Shown: positions 1 through 8,818, counted from the stretch's first letter. The stretch: 64,000 nucleotides of DNA from Vibrio maerlii (GCF_003415655.1 NZ_QRHC01000008.1:1-64000); one strand, 5' to 3'. A program made the numbers and translations. The notes: generated by a model not told the origin, from the sequence alone.

Positions 1-196
1 GTACCGCTACATCAAGACCGCGGCTTTGCACGTTCAAGCGGTTCGAAATCTGTAGACCCGCTGCGTCGTCTTTCGCGCTGTTGATTTTGCTACCTGACGC
101 TAGACGTTCCATTGAAGTCTGTTGTGCGCTGTTTGCTTGGTTTAGGTAACGCTGAGCGGTCATCGCTGATACGTTAGTATTTACATTCACTGCCAT
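1..196 (-). CDS. Flagellin, N-terminal part (cut by window edge)
   Basis: The first 65 codons of a flagellin are visible; the rest lies left of the window. The start is the ATG at 194-196, preceded by a GGAG ribosome site. The N-terminus contains the conserved D0/D1 segment [14 protein letters not shown] and the motif [17 protein letters not shown], which forms the helical core of the filament. The next gene upstream on the same strand is a second flagellin, so this is a tandem flagellin locus of the Vibrio type. Its position next to a DyP peroxidase gene recalls the flaE-flaD order of V. cholerae, so it may be the flaD counterpart. That assignment is inference from position. Family identity is certain. 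Confidence 0.93.
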
Positions 197-295
197 GGTG
201 ATTTCTCCAATTGATTTTCCGTTGTATCCGGCTTCCGACGTCTCGGAAAACCAAGTAGTTCTCTCAAAGTTCTGATTCTCTCAAGGACAAAAGTT

Positions 296-322
296 ATAGC
301 GGCAAGAAAATTGGAACCTTTA
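296..322 (-). promoter_or_regulatory. Sigma-28 (FliA)-like promoter of the partial flagellin gene
   Basis: Read on the minus strand, TAAA is followed by exactly 15 bases and then GCCGCTAT. This matches six of eight positions of the sigma-28 -10 element GCCGATAA at the canonical spacing. It sits about 100 bases upstream of the flagellin start. The call is supported by the same arrangement, in perfect form, at the neighbouring flagellin gene. Confidence 0.6.
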
Positions 323-472
323 GGAAATATTTAAGTTTTTTTCAAATAAATCAAAATGTAGGAAAATACGTGATAAAGGCGACACTTTGCCTACAAATGG
401 GTGAGTTTTAACTAAAGAAATAGAAAATCTGCCGAAAGCAATGCGAACTAATGGATGGAACAATTCCGTCTA

Positions 473-1606
473 TCAGTTCAGTAGAGTAAGAGCAAGATTT
501 GGTGCTTGCTTCGCTTGCGCGAGAATGGTTGTACTGACTTGCTGCAAAATCTGTTGCTTCACCATTTGACTGGTTTCTTTTGCATAGTCGGTATCAACAA
601 TTCGACTATTCGACGCAGCGAGGTTCTCGTTGATATTATCTAGGTTATTGATTGCATGGCTAAAGCGATTCTGTTTAGCCCCGAGCTCAGCACGGTGGCT
701 ATCAACATACTTTAGAGCAGTATCAATCACAGAGACGGCACGCTGCGCACCACCAACATCCGTAATATTCAGATTATCAACCGCTTCGTAACCCATAAGG
801 CCAAGCTGCAATTGATTCGCTAGATTGCCCGAAAGGCTGATGGTTCCAGATGTCTCCTCGCCAGCCATAAAGATCTGGAGCTGACCCTCTTCGTTCACTG
901 ACGCTGAGACCTTATCGGTTTGACCATTGATATAGGTAGCAAGCTGTTCGATATCATCACCGGCCTTGGCGTCAATCTGAATGGTTTCAGATTGCCCCTG
1001 AGCATTAGTGTATTGCATCACCAAGTCTTGATTACCGGCTGAGACTTGCCAACTACTGTCCGCTTTTGCCGCAGCCATATAGCTAAAGCCACCCATGGCA
1101 ATATTGTCAGAGCGCATATCTTTAAGTTCTACTTGAACCGCCTCGCCTGAGCTTCCACCAATTTGAAATGCAGTAGAGCCGAACGACCCATTGAGGAGCT
1201 TACGTCCACCAAACGAGGTGGTTTCGGCAATGCGATTCAACTCATCATTTAGTGCAGTCATCTCTTCTTGCAACGCAACTCGCTCGGCTTGGCTATTTGA
1301 GCCATTTGAAGATTGCAATGAGAGATCTCGCATGCGCTGCAAGATATTGGTGGTTTCCTTCATCGCTCCTTCTGCAGTCTGCATGATAGAGATTCCATCA
1401 TTAGCATTACGAACCGCGACATCTATGCCACGCATCTGAGATTCAATACGATTTGAAATTTGTAGACCTGCCGCATCGTCTTTGGCGCTATTAATACGCT
1501 TACCAGAAGCAAGGCGCTCCAGCGATTGGTTCAGCATATCGGTCGCAGAACTCAGATTTCTCTGTGCGATCATCGCTGAAACATTGGTATTAACAGTAAT
1601 AGACAT
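473..1606 (-). CDS. Flagellin, FlaE-like
   Basis: A complete flagellin of 377 residues, the normal length for polar-flagellum subunits of Vibrio. The N-terminal D0/D1 region ([14 protein letters not shown], then [17 protein letters not shown] near residue 35) and the C-terminal D0 region ([20 protein letters not shown]) are intact; the centre is the variable surface domain. The ATG at 1604-1606 is preferred over an in-frame ATG 18 bases upstream. It aligns with flagellin N-termini and leaves a normal leader after the perfect sigma-28 promoter at 1649-1675. It is one of several paralogous filament subunits assembled outside the cell. Its place beside the DyP gene matches flaE of V. cholerae, but the exact paralogue name is inferred. 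Confidence 0.93.
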   Translation of the reverse strand: MSITVNTNVSAMIAQRNLSSATDMLNQSLERLASGKRINSAKDDAAGLQISNRIESQMRGIDVAVRNANDGISIMQTAEGAMKETTNILQRMRDLSLQSSNGSNSQAERVALQEEMTALNDELNRIAETTSFGGRKLLNGSFGSTAFQIGGSSGEAVQVELKDMRSDNIAMGGFSYMAAAKADSSWQVSAGNQDLVMQYTNAQGQSETIQIDAKAGDDIEQLATYINGQTDKVSASVNEEGQLQIFMAGEETSGTISLSGNLANQLQLGLMGYEAVDNLNITDVGGAQRAVSVIDTALKYVDSHRAELGAKQNRFSHAINNLDNINENLAASNSRIVDTDYAKETSQMVKQQILQQVSTTILAQAKQAPNLALTLLN

Positions 1607-1648
1607 GATTAGTGCTGCCTGCATGAAAAGGTTGAAGATACAAATGGG

Positions 1649-1675
1649 TTATCGGCAGACCATTAGACAACTTTA
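1649..1675 (-). promoter_or_regulatory. Sigma-28 (FliA) flagellin promoter
   Basis: On the minus strand the sequence is TAAA, 15 bases, then GCCGATAA. This is a perfect match to the flagellar sigma-28 consensus at the canonical spacing. It lies about 40 bases upstream of the FlaE-like start codon, so this flagellin is a late-class flagellar gene under FliA control. Confidence 0.88.
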
Positions 1676-1699
1676 GAGGTTAGAGTTGTTCGAGAAATA

Positions 1700-1729
1700 A
1701 AACAAAAGCGGCAAATGCCGCTTTTGTTT
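1700..1729 (-). terminator. Intrinsic terminator after the DyP peroxidase gene
   Basis: A perfect 14-bp inverted repeat with a two-base loop (arms 1700-1713 and 1716-1729) lies 50 bases past the DyP stop codon. On the minus strand the stem ends in TTTTGTTT followed by T-rich sequence. It separates the peroxidase transcript from the flagellin promoter. Confidence 0.8.
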
Positions 1730-1778
1730 CTTAGTAAAAGTTTGAGCAAACAGAATTGCTCTATTGTAGATTCTCAGC

Positions 1779-2681
1779 TTAAGCGACTTTTAGTTCTGCA
1801 AGTTGCGCTGTCGATGGCGCGAAGAAGTAGGCGCCCGTTACAGCTTGAGTGAAACGCAGGAGCTGGTCTGTCTTACCATCTGTCTCACCGTACATGCTTT
1901 CTAGCATCGTCTTATGGTTGTGCAGAGTATTACAGTAAGCAATAAACAGTAGACCGTGGTCGCCGGTGACAGAACCATAAGGTAGGCTATGACGAACAAT
2001 CTTTAGTCCCTTTCCTTCTTCTTTAATGTCAACACGACCCACGTGTGAAGCAGCAGGCACATCATCCAACTCAATAGAATCAGGCTTAGTACGACCTACT
2101 ACTTTTTCTTGTGCAGACACGCCTAAGCGATTCCAAGCTGGAAGGTTATGCACAAAACGCTGAACCATCACATAACTACCCCCCGCGAACTCCCCTTCAG
2201 GGATGAGAGCCACTTCTGCACGCTGCTCATTCTTAGGGTTCTCAGTGCCATCAACAAACATTGTCATGTCACGAGAATCTAGATAACGATAGCCGTAAGT
2301 TTCATCGACTATTTCAACGTCTTGTTCGATGTCAGCAAACAATTTACGCAGCACGTAGAAGTGAAGATCGTGACGATTAGAGTGCAGGTGAATCAAGACA
2401 TCAACGTCAGATGCTGGCGCAGTAACATCACCACTACCCAGTGGTGCAAATGGAATAAGCTCTGATGGCATTTCTTGATTCAGCGTCGACCAAAATTGGT
2501 GAGCGAATGCGATAGAAGACGTTAGGTTTGCTTCGGGCTGAGTCTCATTAAGTTCAGACACTAATGATGGTAACGCTTGAAGTGCTTCAAGTACTTGAGC
2601 TGGATTACTTTTCAACTTTAGTTGAACGTAAAGAGCGAATGGACCAGCCTCAGGTAAAATAGCAGTTTGTGCTTGAGTCAT
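1779..2681 (-). CDS. DyP-type haem peroxidase
   Basis: A 300-residue dye-decolorising peroxidase. These enzymes bind haem b and use hydrogen peroxide to oxidise aromatic substrates. The family signature FVDGTENP lies near residues 143-150 and carries the catalytic aspartate of the GxxDG region. The C-terminal half keeps the haem-pocket segments around VGRTKPDSIELDD and SYVMVQRFVHNL. No signal peptide is seen, so the protein should be cytoplasmic. The start chosen (ATG 2679-2681) has a good GGAAG site; the longer reading adds only seven residues without one. Homologues in V. cholerae carry an old misleading annotation as TyrA. The gene is monocistronic. Confidence 0.9.
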   Translation of the reverse strand: MTQAQTAILPEAGPFALYVQLKLKSNPAQVLEALQALPSLVSELNETQPEANLTSSIAFAHQFWSTLNQEMPSELIPFAPLGSGDVTAPASDVDVLIHLHSNRHDLHFYVLRKLFADIEQDVEIVDETYGYRYLDSRDMTMFVDGTENPKNEQRAEVALIPEGEFAGGSYVMVQRFVHNLPAWNRLGVSAQEKVVGRTKPDSIELDDVPAASHVGRVDIKEEGKGLKIVRHSLPYGSVTGDHGLLFIAYCNTLHNHKTMLESMYGETDGKTDQLLRFTQAVTGAYFFAPSTAQLAELKVA

Positions 2682-2750
2682 AATGCTTCCATGTTTTAAC
2701 AATGATTATCGCAACAAGGTAGCGCAAAATGTCCAAGTTTTATATAGGAA

Positions 2751-3209
2751 TTAGTCAATTTTAGGTGCAGTAAAGCAGGTTTTAACTCGGTGGCTGCGAC
2801 CAACAAACAGTGCAAACCACGCAAGTAATACTAAGGTAATCGCATTCGGCCAACTAAAGGCTCCACGGTCAATCTGAATATGATGAATGGTCTGTAACAA
2901 TTGGGCAGCAACCACCAGCAAGGTAATTGGCTTTGCCCAAGTAATAAGCTTATCTATCCAACGACGTTCACCATTACGCAAACTGATTATCCACATCAGT
3001 ATAACCGTCGGGATTGATGTTGCGAGACCCACATATAACAGCTGCTGATCCGGGTACACGAATTCCAAGATCTTACTACCCGATTCTCTACTTGCTCCAG
3101 CCACAACAAATACAATCCAAGCGCGAGCCAAAAAGAACCACCCGGCCCACAGCCAGCGAGTCGGCTTTAAATAGCCGTATTTATCATAGGATTCAATGGA
3201 GTAACGCAT
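2751..3209 (-). CDS. DUF2919 (YfeZ-like) inner-membrane protein
   Basis: A 152-residue hydrophobic protein with about four membrane spans: roughly residues 20-38, 56-76, 90-107 and 122-138. The N-terminus (YDKYGYLKPTRWLWAGWFFLAR) is characteristic of the DUF2919/YfeZ family, whose function is not known. It is on the same strand as the nrf maturation genes but is separated from nrfF by the 84-bp heptamer array. That array ends about ten bases upstream of this start codon and replaces any normal ribosome site. Copy-number changes in the array could therefore affect this gene's expression; this is inference. Confidence 0.8.
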   Translation of the reverse strand: MRYSIESYDKYGYLKPTRWLWAGWFFLARAWIVFVVAGASRESGSKILEFVYPDQQLLYVGLATSIPTVILMWIISLRNGERRWIDKLITWAKPITLLVVAAQLLQTIHHIQIDRGAFSWPNAITLVLLAWFALFVGRSHRVKTCFTAPKID

Positions 3210-3219
3210 AAGTGACGGG

Positions 3220-3303
3220 TAATAGGTAATAGGTAATAGGTAATAGGTAATAGGTAATAGGTAAAAAGTAAAAAGTAAAAAGTAAAAAGTAAAAAGTAAA
3301 AAG
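3220..3303. repeat. Two adjacent heptamer tandem arrays, 6 x TAATAGG + 6 x TAAAAAG
   Basis: Positions 3220-3261 hold six perfect copies of TAATAGG. Positions 3262-3303 hold six perfect copies of TAAAAAG. The two units share length and phase. The array fills almost the whole gap between the nrfF stop codon (3306-3308) and the DUF2919 start (3209). Confidence 0.97.
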
Positions 3304-3305
3304 TA

Positions 3306-3755
3306 CTAGCGTTTTCGCTGAATGGAACGAAAAGATAGTGCGAAGAATACCACAAGAATCAAGATTGGTAGCCCCCACAAAACGAGGTTTTTTCCATTGA
3401 AGGTAGGCTTATACAAAACAAACTCGCCAAATCGAGCCACCATGTACTCTTTTACCTGTTCATCGCTCGCTCCCTGTTTGATTTGTTGGAACACAATCAA
3501 GCGCAAGTCTTTGGCGATAGGTGAGTTTGATTCCACCAAGTTTTGATTCTGGCACTGTGGGCAACGCAGTGTTTTGGCAAGAGCAATCGCACGCTGCTGT
3601 TGCTGAGGGGAATCAAATTCAAACAGCTCAACATCAACCACTTGCTCCGTCGTGGCAGGTGCAAAAAACTCGTCATTGGCTTGAGTAGCCAGTGAAAAGC
3701 TAACAGCAACAAAAAGAAGCACAATAGAATGAAGTAGTCGAAACCTATTGATCAT
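3306..3755 (-). CDS. nrfF: NrfF/CcmH-family haem-lyase subunit
   Basis: A 149-residue exported, membrane-anchored thioredoxin-fold-like protein of the CcmH/NrfF family. It has an N-terminal signal sequence, the redox motif LRCPQCQNQ (two cysteines that reduce apocytochrome), and a C-terminal membrane span (WGLPILILVVFFALSF). In the nrf system it works with NrfE and NrfG to attach the haem of the special CxxCK site of NrfA. The start at 3753-3755 has an AGGAG site and overlaps the end of the dsbE-like gene by 11 bases, indicating translational coupling. A longer upstream reading exists but lacks a ribosome site. The identity within a complete nrf cluster is well supported. Confidence 0.88.
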   Translation of the reverse strand: MINRFRLLHSIVLLFVAVSFSLATQANDEFFAPATTEQVVDVELFEFDSPQQQQRAIALAKTLRCPQCQNQNLVESNSPIAKDLRLIVFQQIKQGASDEQVKEYMVARFGEFVLYKPTFNGKNLVLWGLPILILVVFFALSFRSIQRKR

Positions 3756-4287
3756 CGACAAGCTCCTGCTCAAAAAAGGAAACGAAGTGGCGTTGCCACA
3801 CTTCACCAGTCAATGCGCCAGAATACTTATAGGCAATCTGTCCTTCTCTTGTCACTACGTAGGTTTCTGGTGTTCCAACCACACCTAAGTCGATAGAAAA
3901 AAGTCCGCTAGAGTCAAAGATAACCGATGTATAAGGGTTACCTGCGCTGCCTAGATAACGAGATGCCGCACCTCTCGAGTCACGGTAGTTCAGCCCAACT
4001 ATCGCGATACCATTCTCAGCAAGTTGATTAAGAAATGGGTGCTCTGCTTTACAATAACCACACCAAGACGCCCAAACGTTCACCAACTGATAAGGTGCAT
4101 CAAAAAGCGTATTTGATGCTACTCGCTGCTCAGTTAATAGTTCAACTTCAGCGTTAGGGAAGTCTCGCACCGTCGGCTCTGCTTGAAGACCCAACTGATT
4201 ACTCTGTAAACCCACGACCAGAAAGAGAATAAATGAGACTAAAGCGAGTACAAACATCGCTATCTTATGTGTTTTAGTTAGTGCCAT
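3745..4287 (-). CDS. DsbE/CcmG-type thiol:disulfide oxidoreductase of the nrf cluster
   Basis: A 180-residue periplasmic thioredoxin-like protein tethered by one N-terminal membrane helix (residues about 9-27). The active site is WASWCGYCKAEHP, close to the CcmG/DsbE consensus. A cis-proline region (GVVGTPETYVV) follows. CcmG proteins keep the haem-binding cysteines of apocytochromes c reduced. The gene overlaps nrfE upstream and nrfF downstream, so it belongs to the nrf maturation operon. The E. coli nrf operon has no such gene, so this arrangement suggests a dedicated reductant for NrfA/NrfB maturation; that is inference. Confidence 0.88.
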   Translation of the reverse strand: MALTKTHKIAMFVLALVSFILFLVVGLQSNQLGLQAEPTVRDFPNAEVELLTEQRVASNTLFDAPYQLVNVWASWCGYCKAEHPFLNQLAENGIAIVGLNYRDSRGAASRYLGSAGNPYTSVIFDSSGLFSIDLGVVGTPETYVVTREGQIAYKYSGALTGEVWQRHFVSFFEQELVDDQ

Positions 4288-6229
4288 ACTCTCTCATTCT
4301 TTGTAGCTTTGAACTGAGTTCGATTCTCGTTCGACTGTGTTTAGATTGAAAACCTCGATTCATCCACAGCGCCTGCATGCCCGCAAAAGCCAATAATAAT
4401 CCACTCAGCCAAATCCAAGGGATGTAGGCTTTATATTGAATCTTCACGGCATAGGCGTGGGTATCGACTTTACCCGCAAGGGTGACATAGTAATCACCAT
4501 GCCAAAAGGTTGTAATCGACGGCTCACTCATATTCATCACTCGAACCGGATAATAGCGTTTTTCTGGCTTAGAGGTGAACGATTGACCATCTTGGTGGGT
4601 GAATCGAATAAGTGCTCGCTCTGCCGTGTAGTTTTTACCAATTATCCAATCGGTAGACAGATATTCGGCTTGCCAATCGCCTAGCTCAACGATTTCATTC
4701 GGGACAAACTTCTTACTCAGTTCAAAAGAGTGATGACTGTTCATCATAGTCGCAGTGACACACACAGCTATTGCCACGTGAGCCGTCACCATGGGAGAGA
4801 AGCACCTAGTGCGAACTGCTAACCAAGCATGCCCAAATATCACCCACACACTCAAACACCAAACTATCAGGACTTCAAGTTGCCAGTATTCGACCTGAAG
4901 GAGATAAACTGCGCCTCCTACAACCATTGAAATAACAGCACTTACCAGTATCTCAACCCATTTGCGATTTACTCCCTTCTGCCACTTCAACCAAGGAACA
5001 ATACCTATCGCTATTAAACCGATAAGCGATAGCGGCAAGAACAAGGTATTAAAATACGGCGCACCAACAGAGACACTCCCCATTCCTAATAGCTCATGCA
5101 CCATTGGATAAAAAGTGCCAAGAAACACAGTAAAGGTCGCCACGACTAAAATACCGACGGCCAATAGTGACAAGTAACTGCGGCTGAGCAAGGAAGTAAT
5201 AGGCTGACTAACTAACTGCTCACTTCGGCTCAAAAGTAGAATGAATGAACTGCCCAATACCACAGCAAGAATCAGTAGCAGTGCGATGCCTTTGCTTGGA
5301 TCAACAGCGAACGCATGCACAGAGGTCAGTACACCCGAGCGAACAATAAAAGTGCCTAAGATACTTAAGCTAAAGGTCACTAGTGCGAGAGCGAAACACC
5401 ACACTACCAGCTGTTGGTTGCGTCGTTTAGAAATTAGGGCATGCAATAACGCTGTACCGGTAAGCCAAGGAAGTAACGAGGCATTTTCTACTGGGTCCCA
5501 AAACCACCAGCCGCCCCAGCCAAGTTCGTTGTATGCCCACCAAGAGCCAACCAAAATACCTATAGTGAGAAACGCCCAAGCCGAGTAAGCCCATGGAAGG
5601 CAGGCTTTCTCCCAATCTGGTTTAATCTCCTTTTGCATCAAAGCAGCAAGAGCAAATGCCAATACTGTCGAGAAACCGATGTAGCCGAGATAAAGCAGAG
5701 GTGGATGAAAGATAAGGCCCACATCCTGAAGCATAGGGTTAAGGTCGCGCCCCTGAGTGACAAGCTGCTCAGAGTAGAGGTACGGATTAGAGGCGAACAA
5801 GGTAAACCAAGCAAATGCACCGGTCAGGCCAGCCATGACCCACAGCACATCATTGATGTAGTCTCGACCCACATTGGTATAGCGAGAGAACAGAGCAATC
5901 ACACCGCTCCATACCGCAAGGGTGAATACCCAAAACAGCATTGAACCTTCATGCCCACCCCATACGGCAGCGATCTTAAAGAATAAGGGCAAGTCTTGAT
6001 TCGAATGGCTAGCAATATAGGAAAATTGGAACTGGTCATAAACAAACAAAGCCGCAAGTAACACTAAACACAATATTGCTGCAACACTATTGGTTATGGT
6101 CAGTTTCAAGAAATCATCACGGGATTGGCGAGTAGCTTTCCTCCAGCCATAGTGAACGGCGGCAACTGAACACGTCACCGCTATCCATATCAACAAGAAG
6201 TGGCCCAACTCGCCAAGTAAACTAAACAT
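4274..6229 (-). CDS. nrfE: NrfE/CcmF-family cytochrome c haem lyase
   Basis: A 651-residue polytopic inner-membrane protein of the CcmF/NrfE family, with many hydrophobic spans. The family WWD-type segment is visible near residues 230-250 (ELGWGGWWFWDPVENAS), which presents haem in the periplasm. It is the core of the lyase that ligates haem to the CxxCK motif of NrfA, together with NrfF and NrfG. Its length resembles CcmF rather than the shorter E. coli NrfE. The start taken is the ATG at 6227-6229; a TTG six bases upstream is also possible and neither has an ideal ribosome site. It lies 11 bases after nrfD. Confidence 0.9.
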   Translation of the reverse strand: MFSLLGELGHFLLIWIAVTCSVAAVHYGWRKATRQSRDDFLKLTITNSVAAILCLVLLAALFVYDQFQFSYIASHSNQDLPLFFKIAAVWGGHEGSMLFWVFTLAVWSGVIALFSRYTNVGRDYINDVLWVMAGLTGAFAWFTLFASNPYLYSEQLVTQGRDLNPMLQDVGLIFHPPLLYLGYIGFSTVLAFALAALMQKEIKPDWEKACLPWAYSAWAFLTIGILVGSWWAYNELGWGGWWFWDPVENASLLPWLTGTALLHALISKRRNQQLVVWCFALALVTFSLSILGTFIVRSGVLTSVHAFAVDPSKGIALLLILAVVLGSSFILLLSRSEQLVSQPITSLLSRSYLSLLAVGILVVATFTVFLGTFYPMVHELLGMGSVSVGAPYFNTLFLPLSLIGLIAIGIVPWLKWQKGVNRKWVEILVSAVISMVVGGAVYLLQVEYWQLEVLIVWCLSVWVIFGHAWLAVRTRCFSPMVTAHVAIAVCVTATMMNSHHSFELSKKFVPNEIVELGDWQAEYLSTDWIIGKNYTAERALIRFTHQDGQSFTSKPEKRYYPVRVMNMSEPSITTFWHGDYYVTLAGKVDTHAYAVKIQYKAYIPWIWLSGLLLAFAGMQALWMNRGFQSKHSRTRIELSSKLQRMREYGTN

Positions 6230-6240
6230 CTCCAATGACT

Positions 6241-7212
6241 TTAAACAACCGTCATCTGTCCCGCATACAGGATGAAGGTACGCAGCATCAAAACACCCAC
6301 CAAACTCAATGTTGTTACTACAAAGATAAAGCCACCATTATGCTTCACTTCTTTTGGCGTCACAGCGTTCAGTACCAACGGCAAGATCATGCCAACCAAA
6401 ATTACCCCGAACCAGAACCAGTTTGACCAAAAACCGCCACCAATAGCGTTCCAAGCCGCAACTTCATTCTGACCTCCACTGAAAATCAGACCAGTAAAGA
6501 AAGTAATCAAGACAAACAGCTCGAACAATACAACTGGGCGTTCAAAACCGTGTACCCAACTAACACTTGGACTGTGAGCAGATTCTTTAAAGACTAAGAT
6601 GCCAAACAACAGACAGGCTGCTGCGCCAGATGAAAGGCTTGAGAACAAGAATAGAATCGGCAATACCGGATTGTTTAGCATTGGGTAGGTCTTCAACGCC
6701 GATAATAAGAAACCAGTATAAGCAGCCAACATCACCGCCATAACCCCAAGGGCAATCTCGGTGCCATTATTAACTTTATTAGCTTTCTCCAGCACACCAT
6801 CAACAAAATCAACCAGACCTTGAGGCAGCTTACCCTGAGCAAAGTCGATGATCGTATCTCGGAATATCACGCCAATCCAGATGAACAAAACAATCATGTA
6901 TACCTGGAATAAGATAACCCCCATGGACATTACTGAACTCGGGTTATAGAAGATCATGATCTTCCAAAACGCCAATGGCTTGGTCAGGTGGAATATTAAG
7001 ATAGTCAAACCAGAAATAATGCCAAACGGCGCTAGCCAAGCTACCGCCTTGAGGATGCCATTGTCTGCTGGATCGCCCTCAATCACTTTGCGTTTAAGAT
7101 AAATGCCGATCATCACGGCACCTGCAGACATACCTGCTAAAAATAGATAAATCGCAATTATCCAATCCCACACCAAAGAGTCGAAGTGGAATGCACTTTC
7201 AAATCCATTCAT
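6241..7212 (-). CDS. nrfD: NrfD, membrane quinol-oxidising subunit
   Basis: A 323-residue integral membrane protein of the NrfD/PsrC family with eight to nine hydrophobic spans. It begins FDSLVWDWIIAIYLFLAGMSAGA, a typical family N-terminus. NrfD oxidises menaquinol and passes electrons to the iron-sulfur protein NrfC, then to NrfB and the nitrite reductase NrfA. Its start codon overlaps the nrfC stop by one base (TAATG), so the two are translationally coupled. Placement between nrfC and nrfE matches the standard nrf order. Function is inferred from family and context and is well supported. Confidence 0.92.
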   Translation of the reverse strand: MNGFESAFHFDSLVWDWIIAIYLFLAGMSAGAVMIGIYLKRKVIEGDPADNGILKAVAWLAPFGIISGLTILIFHLTKPLAFWKIMIFYNPSSVMSMGVILFQVYMIVLFIWIGVIFRDTIIDFAQGKLPQGLVDFVDGVLEKANKVNNGTEIALGVMAVMLAAYTGFLLSALKTYPMLNNPVLPILFLFSSLSSGAAACLLFGILVFKESAHSPSVSWVHGFERPVVLFELFVLITFFTGLIFSGGQNEVAAWNAIGGGFWSNWFWFGVILVGMILPLVLNAVTPKEVKHNGGFIFVVTTLSLVGVLMLRTFILYAGQMTVV

Positions 7213-7901
7213 TATGAGATCTCCCCTTTTTGATGCGGAACCTTAAACAACTTAGGTTTAGTGCCAAGATGCGACTTATCACGATACACTGGCTTATTGC
7301 TCAACACTTGATTGATTTCGCTGCCTTTATCGTTGAGGTCACCAAAAATAAGCGCCTTGGTCGGGCAAGATTCAACGCAAGCAGGCTGCTTCCCTTGCGC
7401 TAAGTTGGTATCACGACAGAAATTACATTTATCGGCAGATTTATCCACTGGATGGAAAAATCGTACTTGGTAAGGACACGCCGCCAAGCAATAACCACAA
7501 CCTACACACTTGTCTTTGTGCACATCAATAATGCCGGTCTTTTCATCTTTATATGCTGCTCCCGTTGGGCATACATACACGCAAGGTGGATTCTCACAGT
7601 GCTGACAAGAGTTACGGGTAAAACGGTAATCAACATTAGGGAACTCACCCTGAGGCTCGCTACGAACGATCTCTAAACGGGAGACACCTTCTGGCACCTT
7701 ATTTACCTCACGGCATGCATCGGTACATGCAGTACAGCCGATACAAGCCGTCTCATCATGCACCATGCCGTAGCGAACATTCGGCGTCGTATCGTCTTCG
7801 GATACCGATTGACGGCTATTAAAAACTGAGGTTGCAGCAACACCTGTAGTGAAAATCACCGCCCCGGAACCAGCTAAAAAGTTTCGTCTAGAATAACTCA
7901 T
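7212..7901 (-). CDS. nrfC: NrfC, periplasmic four-cluster ferredoxin subunit
   Basis: A 229-residue iron-sulfur protein with a twin-arginine signal (SRRNFLAGSG), so it is exported folded. Four cysteine groups are visible: CIGCTACTDAC, CQHCENPPCVYVCP, CVGCGYCLAACP and CNFCRD with later CVESCP. Together they ligate four [4Fe-4S] clusters. It transfers electrons from the quinol oxidase NrfD to the pentahaem NrfB. The start has a clear GGAG site 8 bases upstream. It is the second gene of the leftward nrfBCDE operon and directly abuts nrfB. Confidence 0.93.
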   Translation of the reverse strand: MSYSRRNFLAGSGAVIFTTGVAATSVFNSRQSVSEDDTTPNVRYGMVHDETACIGCTACTDACREVNKVPEGVSRLEIVRSEPQGEFPNVDYRFTRNSCQHCENPPCVYVCPTGAAYKDEKTGIIDVHKDKCVGCGYCLAACPYQVRFFHPVDKSADKCNFCRDTNLAQGKQPACVESCPTKALIFGDLNDKGSEINQVLSNKPVYRDKSHLGTKPKLFKVPHQKGEIS

Positions 7902-7902
7902 A

Positions 7903-8502
7903 CTATTGCTCCTCCTTCATCTTCAACTGATTGAAATCCGAGTGGCAGTCCACGCACATTTTGATCTTCTCTTTTCGATCAAAGCTCAGCACTTTTGCTT
8001 GCTTAACAGCATGAACGTCGTGACAATTTGAACAAGTCAGGTTCTGGGCGTGCACATCATGCGTCCAGTTCACTTGTTGCAAATTCTCAGAGGTATGACA
8101 GTTCATACACTGCCCATTTGCATCGAGAATTTCAGCTTGGGAAACATGAACCTTCTGCGTACCTTGTTGCGATTGCATAGGAGCGTATTTAGTGACAACC
8201 GGTGCGCCTTCACGGTGATCTGGACCAATGTTGCCATGACACGTTGTACAGTTGAGGGGGTTACCTACTTCTTCTAACTTCTCGACGGTATGAGTTTGGT
8301 GGATGGTTTGCTGTGAATCCTTGTGACACTGGATACACTTATAATCCTTGTCACGGATAAGCTCGACTTCATGGCGTGCAGATGAATTGGCAGCTTCAGT
8401 CGCAACCACCTCATTCGCAACGGCATGTAGGGAGTAACCATAGAGACAAAATGCAAGCAGGGACTTCAGCATTATGACTATGGTCAATTTAATATTGCCC
8501 AT
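7903..8502 (-). CDS. nrfB: NrfB, pentahaem cytochrome c
   Basis: A 199-residue exported multihaem cytochrome. After a signal peptide (cleavage likely after SLHAVA near residue 29) there are five CxxCH motifs: CIQCH, CTTCH, CMNCH, CSNCH and CVDCH. This is the number expected of NrfB, the soluble electron donor to NrfA. The start ATG is backed by an AAGGA site. It heads the leftward operon and faces nrfA across a 472-bp shared control region. Separating nrfA from nrfB differs from the E. coli order, where nrfA and nrfB are adjacent in one operon. Confidence 0.92.
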   Translation of the reverse strand: MGNIKLTIVIMLKSLLAFCLYGYSLHAVANEVVATEAANSSARHEVELIRDKDYKCIQCHKDSQQTIHQTHTVEKLEEVGNPLNCTTCHGNIGPDHREGAPVVTKYAPMQSQQGTQKVHVSQAEILDANGQCMNCHTSENLQQVNWTHDVHAQNLTCSNCHDVHAVKQAKVLSFDRKEKIKMCVDCHSDFNQLKMKEEQ

Positions 8503-8775
8503 TTTATCCTTTCCTTATTTCAGTCCCGACAACCACTAATGATCGGAATCTGAAAACAATTAAAACCAGACGACGCCATTCAGCACGCCGAAAGATATCA
8601 ATTCTTAATTTGGATAAAGCCACAACGCTTACAAGGTTAATTGTTGCCCATATATAGCTATATGCCCAACGCCATGCTATGAAATCGAGATCTATATCAC
8701 CCTAATTTATAACACTGAACCTTGCTAAGTTATTGATGATAATGGTTTTTATTTAGATACAACACATAGCATTAA

Positions 8776-8791
8776 TAACCCTAAAGAGGTA
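8776..8791. promoter_or_regulatory. Putative NarP/NarL site (7-2-7)
   Basis: TAACCCT-AA-AGAGGTA forms an inverted pair of heptamers. The right half fits the NarL/NarP heptamer fully and the left half differs at one base. The 7-2-7 spacing is the arrangement preferred by NarP. It lies about 190 bases upstream of the nrfA start. This is a match to a consensus by eye, not a scored prediction. Confidence 0.4.
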
Positions 8792-8804
8792 GTTAAACAT
8801 GTAT

Positions 8805-8818
8805 ATGATCTACATCAC
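8805..8818. promoter_or_regulatory. Putative FNR box upstream of nrfA
   Basis: ATGAT-CTAC-ATCAC matches the FNR consensus TTGAT-N4-ATCAA at eight of ten positions and keeps the correct four-base spacer and the TGAT/ATCA core. It lies 157 bases before the nrfA GTG. FNR activation of nrf operons is established in enterobacteria. Confidence 0.5.

Noticed and set aside
361..400. Imperfect hairpin (AGGCGACACTTTGCCT) downstream of the FlaE-like gene as its terminator
   Set aside because: The stem is short and interrupted and lacks a T-run on the minus strand.
3167..3378. Two open frames on the minus strand rich in Tyr, Leu and Phe
   Set aside because: They are produced by the heptamer array read in different phases and have no independent support.
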